Positions 58,972 through 64,000 of a stretch of DNA of 64,000 nt are shown in pieces. A program made the position numbers and the translations under genes. Below the pieces are notes generated by a model, which was not told where the DNA came from, did no database searches, and saw nothing but the letters and a program-made list of their open reading frames with translations. This stretch comes from Bacillota bacterium (GTDB lineage Bacteria; Bacillota; Clostridia; Saccharofermentanales; Saccharofermentanaceae), in NCBI GenBank assembly GCA_023397475.1, contig JAEWUD010000048.1, positions 62,001-126,000 on the forward strand, read 5' to 3'. Each line of letters starts with the position of its first letter. Positions within the stretch are counted from its first letter, which is position 1.

Positions 58972-60084
58972 TTGCAACCGAAGAATCACAAAATATGGCG
59001 ATTTTTGTTGCCGATAATGATGGCGTCCATCGGCGTAGTTGCTTTGCTGTTACCGAACCTTTTTAGAGATCGCCCTGATATTTCCGAGCGATATGCGCGG
59101 GAAATATTCCCGATCATTTCCGCGCCGTATTTATGGGTTAATTCTTTGTTTCCGTTCTCTCTTACGGAGATTCTTGTACTGTCGATTCTGCCCGTCGCTG
59201 TCCTCTTTGTCATTCTATGGATTCGATTTCTACGGCGTTCGAAAGATCGATATGTGTTTTTCTACCGTACGATTGTAGTCATTGCAGTCCTCTTTTCGAT
59301 TAACGCGACGACGTATTCTTTGTTTCACGGCATTCTTTATACACGATATCCATTGGCATCGAATATCTCGCTCAACGACGAACAACGTTCGCCGGAAGAA
59401 CTCGAAGAAGTGACGCGCTGGCTACTCGATGCGACCAATACGGCCCGTGCAAGCGTTCGCGAGGATTCGACGGGTGTGATGACTTTCTTCGAGCCAACGG
59501 ATCAGATCATGAAGGATGCGGATGGGGCGATGCGACTAGCGGCCGATGCTTTCCCCGTACTGGCCGGCCATTCTGCGCGGGCCAAACCCGTTATGTTGTC
59601 GGCCTATTGGTCCTATACCGGAATCACGGGAATGTATTTTCCTTTCTTTATGGAGGCTAACGTGAATATCGACGCACCTGACGTCGACCTGCCATTTACT
59701 GCTTGCCATGAGCTGGCGCATCTTCGCGGTATTGCCAGGGAGCAGGATGCGAACCTTGCTGCATTTCTTGCCTGTTTGTCCAGTAATCAACCGAGTTTTC
59801 AATACAGCGGATATCAGTATGCGCTGTTGTATTGTTTGGATGATCTGTATTATGCGAACCCGGAACTCCATCGTGAATTTCTCTCTGAGATTTCGGATGG
59901 GACATGGCGAGATTGGGAAGCCAAGACCGCATACTGGGATCGGATTGAGGGGCCGGTTCGGGAAGTCTCTTCCAATGTGAACGATTCTTTTCTCAAAGCC
60001 AATAATCAGACCGAAGGCGTCCGAAGCTACAGCATGGTTACTGACCTCATCATCGATTATTATTTCCAATACATTAAGGAGTAG
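58972..60084 (+). CDS. DUF3810 family membrane metalloprotease-like protein
   Basis: A 370-residue protein with three N-terminal membrane helices (about residues 10-30, 58-83, 94-118) and a zinc-protease-like domain. The HExxH-type motif is CHELAHLRGIAREQDAN (about 244). Downstream FQYSGYQYALLYCLDDLY (about 280) is conserved in the family. Function of DUF3810 is unknown; membrane location and an intact metal motif suggest proteolysis at the surface. The start is TTG at 58972, seven bases after AAGGAG. hemZ follows after three bases. Confidence 0.85.
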   Translation: MQPKNHKIWRFLLPIMMASIGVVALLLPNLFRDRPDISERYAREIFPIISAPYLWVNSLFPFSLTEILVLSILPVAVLFVILWIRFLRRSKDRYVFFYRTIVVIAVLFSINATTYSLFHGILYTRYPLASNISLNDEQRSPEELEEVTRWLLDATNTARASVREDSTGVMTFFEPTDQIMKDADGAMRLAADAFPVLAGHSARAKPVMLSAYWSYTGITGMYFPFFMEANVNIDAPDVDLPFTACHELAHLRGIAREQDANLAAFLACLSSNQPSFQYSGYQYALLYCLDDLYYANPELHREFLSEISDGTWRDWEAKTAYWDRIEGPVREVSSNVNDSFLKANNQTEGVRSYSMVTDLIIDYYFQYIKE

Positions 60085-60087
60085 ATC

Positions 60088-61494
60088 ATGCCTACGGTAC
60101 TGCTCGAGGGGCACAATCATACATATCCGATCATGGATGTTCTCTCCATGTTCTGCGGAGTGCCGGTTCATGAAGATACGCATCAGCTATCGTGCGGGAA
60201 CGATTTGGAGCTAATCATCCGAAGTGTCGTCACTGGGGAACGAGTAGAGACATTCGTCGACGGCGGGATACATATCACACAAATTCGAGATGAAGATTCG
60301 CTTCCGGAGAAGAGGGAAATCAAAAGGCAGCTCTATCAGGTTCTGTCGCACCTTTATCAGAAGACCTTTCCCTGGGGTTCGCTTACGGGGATAAGGCCGA
60401 CGATGGTTGCCGGCGAAGCTGGGACGGCACAGGAGTTAATCGAGAAATATTACGTCCGTGAGGACAAGGCCCGACTGGCGATTCAGGTGAGAGCCGAGGA
60501 AGAACGATTGTTGGAACAGACTGACCCTCAGGGCGTTTCTGTTTATATCGGCATCCCCTTTTGTCCGACTAGATGCTCCTATTGTTCCTTTATCGCGTAT
60601 GATTCACTTGCCGGAAGTTCCAGGCTTGAAGAGTACCTGGAGGCTCTGTATCTTGAAGTGATGACATTTTTCCGACATTCTTCATTAGCTCCGGAGATGA
60701 TCTATGTCGGCGGAGGTACCCCGACGGTTTTTGATGATGATCTGTTTTGTCGCGGTTTTGAGAAGATACTCTCTGTGATTCCAAGACAGTCGGTATCCGA
60801 GATTACTTTCGAAGCCGGGCGCGCAGATACGGTGACACAGAAGAAACTTCAGTTTCTTCGACAACAAAGGGTCGACAGAATTTGTATCAATCCACAGACA
60901 ACATCGGATGATACCTTACGAAGAATCGGTCGAAATCACACAGCCGAAGAGTATTTTCGCGCATTCGATATGGTGAGATCGTGTGGATTTACAACAATCA
61001 ATTCAGATCTTATCGCCGGACTTCCGGGCGAATCCGCAGATGAATACAATAAGTCACTTCGGGATGTTCTTGCATTCAAACCCGAAAATGTCACGATTCA
61101 TACATTATCGAAAAAGCGAAGGGCAAACCTGTCCGGCAGACTTCGTGAACTCCATCGGGACATGCCTTCGGATCCGATTGATGAGATGCTGCGTTTCTCA
61201 CATGAAACACTTTTCGATCACGGCTATACGCCGTACTATCTGTATCGACAAAAGAATATGGTCGGGGGGCATGAGAATACAGGGTTTACGATGCCGGGTC
61301 ACGAATGCCGGTACAATGTTGCGATGATGAGTGATCAGAGATCGATCATCGGGTTTGGCGCGCAGAGCATGAGTAAAAGAGCCTTCGCATCTCATCGGCT
61401 GGAGCGGTGCCCCAATGTGAAAGATCCCAATGAATATATATCGCGCACCAAAGAGATGGCGGACAGAAAAATATTGTTCTTTTCCGGGGAGTAA
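60088..61494 (+). CDS. hemZ: HemZ-type radical SAM coproporphyrinogen oxidase-like protein
   Basis: A 468-residue radical SAM protein related to HemN. The cluster motif IPFCPTRCSYCSF (about residue 158) supplies three cysteines. YVGGGTPTVF (about 212) and the PQTTSDDTLRRIGRNHTAEE segment (about 271-290) bind SAM. The N-terminal 150 residues (GHNHTYPIMDVLSMF) are particular to HemZ. AAGGAG precedes the ATG. No other haem genes adjoin it, so a full haem pathway is not implied. Confidence 0.9.
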   Translation: MPTVLLEGHNHTYPIMDVLSMFCGVPVHEDTHQLSCGNDLELIIRSVVTGERVETFVDGGIHITQIRDEDSLPEKREIKRQLYQVLSHLYQKTFPWGSLTGIRPTMVAGEAGTAQELIEKYYVREDKARLAIQVRAEEERLLEQTDPQGVSVYIGIPFCPTRCSYCSFIAYDSLAGSSRLEEYLEALYLEVMTFFRHSSLAPEMIYVGGGTPTVFDDDLFCRGFEKILSVIPRQSVSEITFEAGRADTVTQKKLQFLRQQRVDRICINPQTTSDDTLRRIGRNHTAEEYFRAFDMVRSCGFTTINSDLIAGLPGESADEYNKSLRDVLAFKPENVTIHTLSKKRRANLSGRLRELHRDMPSDPIDEMLRFSHETLFDHGYTPYYLYRQKNMVGGHENTGFTMPGHECRYNVAMMSDQRSIIGFGAQSMSKRAFASHRLERCPNVKDPNEYISRTKEMADRKILFFSGE

Positions 61495-61707
61495 GGTCGG
61501 ATCGATAGTAGAATCGTAAGGCAATTCGGTTGATTGCGATAAATAAGACGAGAATGCCACAAGACGGCAACAAAATTCTACGTTGGTGACGCAATTATCA
61601 CCATCATCCTGATGTAAAATGTATGTAAAACAGCTGTGAGGCGAACCGTTTTGATTGAAGTTACTAACTCTTTCAGATATAATTACGTCTGCTGTGGTTT
61701 TTTATTT
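61495..61707 (+). promoter_or_regulatory. Gap after hemZ with tRNA-Pro promoter at its end
   Basis: I see nothing gene-like in the first 150 bases and no clear hemZ terminator. TTGAAG (61655-61660) and TATAAT (61678-61683) with 17-base spacing form a good promoter for the tRNA 25 bases downstream. Confidence 0.75.
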
Positions 61708-61783
61708 CGAGGTGTAGCGCAGTTGGTAGCGCGCCTGCTTTGGGAGCAGGATGTCGGGAGTTCGAGTCTCTTCACCTCGACCA
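61708..61783 (+). tRNA. tRNA-Pro(UGG)
   Basis: Acceptor CGAGGTG (61708-61714) pairs with CACCTCG (61773-61779), followed by A and encoded CCA. The anticodon stem CCTGC/GCAGG encloses TTTGGGA, anticodon TGG, reading CCN codons. T arm GGGAGTTCGAGTCTC is typical. Length is 76 bases. No terminator directly follows, so transcription may continue into the phosphate transporter leader. Confidence 0.96.
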
Positions 61784-61799
61784 TTTGCCCGTAGTAATT

Positions 61800-61945
61800 G
61801 ACGCCGAGACTGAGGGTGTTTTTAGAAAGTGGGCGTTCGCACGATCCTTTACGGATGAGCACGGGGGATGCTCAATCGGGTGATTAATTTCGGAACCGAC
61901 GGGGGATCCTTGATCGTCCCGCGTCACGAGAGATAAGGGAGTGAG
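61800..61945 (+). promoter_or_regulatory. Structured leader before the phosphate transporter
   Basis: A chain of short hairpins is visible: GTG-GCG/CGC-AC near 61836, ATCC/GGAT near 61852, GAGCA/TGCTC near 61858 and a longer imperfect stem GACG-GGG-GATC/GATC-CCC-CGTC near 61898-61927. The 17-base segment CGGGGGAT(G/C)CT(C/T)(A/G)ATCG occurs twice, at 61862-61878 and 61900-61916. This could be a regulatory RNA or processing remnant of a tRNA-pit transcript. It matches no riboswitch class that I know. Confidence 0.4.
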
Positions 61946-61948
61946 AGA

Positions 61949-62974
61949 TTGTCAGTCACGCTTGTCATTGTTGTTGCCCTTTTGCTGGGTGTCATTTTCG
62001 TTAATGGTTGGACCGACGCACCTAACGCAATTGCAACGGTTGTATCGACCAGAGTATTGTCGCCGTCCACGGCGGTTAAGCTTGCGATTGTATTTAACTT
62101 TCTTGGCGTATTGTTCATGACAATGGTGAACAGTAAGGTTGCCGCAACACTGAGCAACATGGTTGATTTCTCAAAGGCCACACAAACAGACGCACTCGCC
62201 GTTCTGGCGGCATCGATGTTTGCCATCGTCGTCTGGGCCGTCGCCGCATGGTATTTCGGTATTCCCACCAGCGAAAGTCACGCATTAATCGCGGGCGTCA
62301 CCGGTGGCGCTCTTGCACTTGGTTCCAGCGCGCAGATCAACGGAAATGAGTGGAGCAAGGTTCTTCTCGGTCTTCTGATCTCTTCCATCATCGGATTTGG
62401 TTCCGGATTCGTCATTACGAAGTTGATTGAGGTCATTTTCCGACGAGTTCGCCGTGCGTCGGCGACGAAGGTTTTTACTTGGGCGCAGACGGTTGCGGCT
62501 GCGGCGATGGCCTTTCTTCACGGCGCGCAGGACGGTCAGAAGTTTATCGGTATCTTCCTTCTTGGAATCTATCTTTATAACCCCGAATGGGTCGACAAGT
62601 CTGCGGACGGAGCGTTTGTGATTCCGTTCTGGTTAATTGTTCTCTGTTCACTTACGATGGGTGTCGGAACTTCCGTCGGTGGATACAAGATCATCAAGGC
62701 CGTCGGAATGGACATGGTAAAGCTCGAGAGATATCAGGGCTTCTCCGCCGATCTCTCCGCTTCGATCTGCCTTCTGATCTCCTCTTTGAACGGATTTCCG
62801 GTCAGCACGACACACACGAAGACGACGGCTATCATGGGCGTCGGAGCTTCGAAGCGTCTTTCGAATGTGAACTGGACCATTGCTCGCGATATGATTCTCG
62901 CCTGGGTGCTGACGTTCCCGGGTTGCGGTCTGATCGCTTTCGGTATGTCGAAGTTATTTCTAGCGATTTTCTGA
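61949..62974 (+). CDS. pit: PiT-family inorganic phosphate transporter
   Basis: A 341-residue membrane protein with about ten helices that imports phosphate or metal-phosphate with a cation. The twin PiT signatures are NGWTDAPNAIATVVSTRVL (about residue 20, where the family has N-D) and FLHGAQDGQKFIGI (about 190), with PVSTTHTKTTAIMGVG near 285. The start is TTG at 61949, seven bases after AAGGGAG. The DUF47 partner follows 25 bases later. A role in filling the polyphosphate pool made by Ppk is plausible. Confidence 0.93.
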   Translation: MSVTLVIVVALLLGVIFVNGWTDAPNAIATVVSTRVLSPSTAVKLAIVFNFLGVLFMTMVNSKVAATLSNMVDFSKATQTDALAVLAASMFAIVVWAVAAWYFGIPTSESHALIAGVTGGALALGSSAQINGNEWSKVLLGLLISSIIGFGSGFVITKLIEVIFRRVRRASATKVFTWAQTVAAAAMAFLHGAQDGQKFIGIFLLGIYLYNPEWVDKSADGAFVIPFWLIVLCSLTMGVGTSVGGYKIIKAVGMDMVKLERYQGFSADLSASICLLISSLNGFPVSTTHTKTTAIMGVGASKRLSNVNWTIARDMILAWVLTFPGCGLIAFGMSKLFLAIF

Positions 62975-62999
62975 TAGAACAGAAGAGAGGGATGCAATC

Positions 63000-63614
63000 A
63001 TGGCTAGTAAAGAAGTGAATTATTTTGACCTGTTTATCAAATCGGCTTCTGTTTGTGATCGTGCCGCTGCGAGCTTGAATGAGTTGCTGGATAACCTGGA
63101 TGAATCCAAGGAGAAATCTATTGCCATTCACCAGATCGAGCACGAGGGTGATGAGCAGTATCATGTTCTGTACCACCATCTGAATCGCAGCTTCATCACA
63201 CCCATCGAGCGGGAAGATATTCTAGAGATTGCGCGCAATATCGAAGATACAATCGACTCGATCGATGAAGTGTCGATTATGATGGAGATGCTCTCGGTGA
63301 AGACCGTTCGCGAACCTGCGGTCGATATGGTCAACCTGATTACAAAGGCTTGCTCCACGATGGTAGCCGCTACGGTTGAGTTCAAGAACTTCAAGAAATC
63401 CAAGGAATTGCCGAAGCTTCTTGTAGAAATCAACCATGTCGAAGAAGAGGGAGATGCGCTGTATCAGAAGGCGATGAAGGATCTCTTCCTTATGGAGAAG
63501 GATCCGATCGAAGTCATCAAGTGGCAGAATATTTTCGGAACACTCGAGGATGTTCTCGATGCTTGTGAGAATGTTGCGGACGCGATGGAAGGTGTCATCG
63601 TTAAGAACTCCTGA
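63000..63614 (+). CDS. DUF47 (PhoU-like) Pit accessory protein
   Basis: A 204-residue all-helical protein of the DUF47 family, which pairs with PiT transporters and resembles PhoU. HQIEHEGDEQYHVLYHHLNR (about residue 41), TPIEREDILEIARNIEDTID (about 62) and INHVEEEGDALYQKAMKDLF (about 143) show the repeated E-x-E-x-D metal-binding pattern of the fold. GAGAGGG precedes the ATG. It probably tunes transporter activity. Confidence 0.93.
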   Translation: MASKEVNYFDLFIKSASVCDRAAASLNELLDNLDESKEKSIAIHQIEHEGDEQYHVLYHHLNRSFITPIEREDILEIARNIEDTIDSIDEVSIMMEMLSVKTVREPAVDMVNLITKACSTMVAATVEFKNFKKSKELPKLLVEINHVEEEGDALYQKAMKDLFLMEKDPIEVIKWQNIFGTLEDVLDACENVADAMEGVIVKNS

Positions 63615-63641
63615 TTGCCGCACGACTGTTATCATAACCAA

Positions 63642-63677
63642 AGAAAAGCCTCGTGATGCGAATCACGAGGCTTTTCT
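63642..63677. terminator. Bidirectional terminator after the pit operon
   Basis: AGAAAAGCCTCGTGAT pairs perfectly with ATCACGAGGCTTTTCT around a GCGA loop. A and T flanks serve both the pit operon and the convergent glycosyltransferase gene. Confidence 0.95.
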
Positions 63678-63699
63678 CTGTAGCGGAGTTCGAATGAAC

Positions 63700-64000
63700 T
63701 TATTTACTTCGCATGCTCTGTTTGATTTGCTTGAAATCCTTTACCGCCTGACGACCGATCTTAAAGATTCTCTTCATATTTATCGAGTTCACACCGCCTT
63801 GCCTCGGGCGGAAGGTAATTGGCAGGAAAAGAACATCTTCTTTCGCATCGACCATCAGAACTGTTAGGAGAACGTTGGAGAGATTAAAGTCCTTCGGAAT
63901 TCTCGGCAGATACCGCACAAGTGTTTCTCTCGACATCAATCGATATGGAGTATTGGCATCTTTGACCTTCAATCCAAAAATGACACGAACTACGAGTTTC
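63700..64000 (-). CDS. Glycosyltransferase family 2 protein (C-terminal part; runs off the window)
   Basis: The last 99-100 codons of a family 2 glycosyltransferase, open to the window edge. LVVRVIFGLKVKDANTPYRLM contains the conserved D-x-x-x-P-x-R-L-M stretch of polyprenyl-phosphate-sugar-type enzymes. LPITFRPRQGGVNSINMKRI and a basic C-terminus follow. An apparent start inside the frame at 63972 is a TTG leucine codon within the conserved region, not a real start. The catalytic N-terminal domain lies beyond base 64000. Confidence 0.82.
   Translation of the reverse strand, partial: KLVVRVIFGLKVKDANTPYRLMSRETLVRYLPRIPKDFNLSNVLLTVLMVDAKEDVLFLPITFRPRQGGVNSINMKRIFKIGRQAVKDFKQIKQSMRSK

Noticed and set aside
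63700..63972. A complete 90-residue protein starting at 63972
   Set aside because: The apparent start is a TTG leucine inside a conserved glycosyltransferase stretch, and the frame continues to the window edge.
1..64000. Mobile elements, prophage or defence islands
   Set aside because: No transposase, integrase, toxin-antitoxin, restriction or phage structural gene was recognised, and no terminal repeats or composition break was apparent by eye.

Overview
The window looks like chromosomal core sequence from an anaerobic Gram-positive bacterium of the class Clostridia, perhaps Oscillospirales; this placement is inferred from gene content alone. The evidence is a T-box leader on serS, a Gram-positive LexA box on uvrB, SepF, HemZ, an LTA-synthase-type enzyme, paired glgC/glgD, and two ferredoxin-dependent 2-oxoacid oxidoreductases (VorABC plus ferredoxin, and IorAB). 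Coding density is high, many genes overlap by 4 bases (ATGA), and promoters are mostly -35/-10 boxes with 16-18 base spacers. I saw no transposase, integrase, phage gene, CRISPR array or broken gene. The only truncated gene runs off the right edge.

Layout: 0-5 kb holds a divergent Ppx/GppA protein with polyphosphate kinase, then galM. On the minus strand at 5-10 kb are gltX, glnS and an LTA-synthase-like enzyme. 10.3-14.7 kb is the oddest region. A penicillin-binding-protein-5-like membrane protein and a dehydroquinate-synthase-like protein are divergently transcribed from overlapping promoters, and an M28-peptidase-like lipoprotein follows the latter. Each keeps its family's framework but has lost catalytic residues. 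14.8-18.3 kb holds a cellobiose-2-epimerase-like enzyme, a Gfo/Idh/MocA oxidoreductase and ilvE. 18.4-28.6 kb holds uvrB, dnaE, pfkA, pgsA and mutS2.

28.7-34 kb carries apgM, a small OadG-like protein, a ParA/MinD-like ATPase, a Tim44-like membrane protein and an SPFH protein with three zinc ribbons. A third likely partner, a zinc-ribbon membrane protein, lies at 46.8 kb. serS with its T-box and bioY occupy 33.5-35.9 kb, the ferredoxin-vorBAC operon 36-38.5 kb, and a glycogen operon (glgB, glgC, glgD, glgA, GH13 hydrolase) 38.7-46.8 kb. Then come tRNA-Leu(GAG), a sodium:solute symporter, an iorA-iorB-ACT-PLP enzyme-HlyD-like-yggS run leading to sepF, a type II pantothenate kinase, two membrane proteins, hemZ, tRNA-Pro(UGG), and a PiT phosphate transporter with its DUF47 partner. 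A partial family 2 glycosyltransferase ends the window.

Together the genes describe a fermenter that stores glycogen and polyphosphate, oxidises branched-chain and aromatic 2-oxoacids through ferredoxin, takes up biotin and phosphate, and carries housekeeping repair, replication and division genes. The strongest leads for something undescribed are the catalytically degenerate triad at 10.3-14.2 kb, the SPFH/Tim44/zinc-ribbon module, a structured leader before the phosphate transporter, and a dispersed palindromic bidirectional-terminator family.
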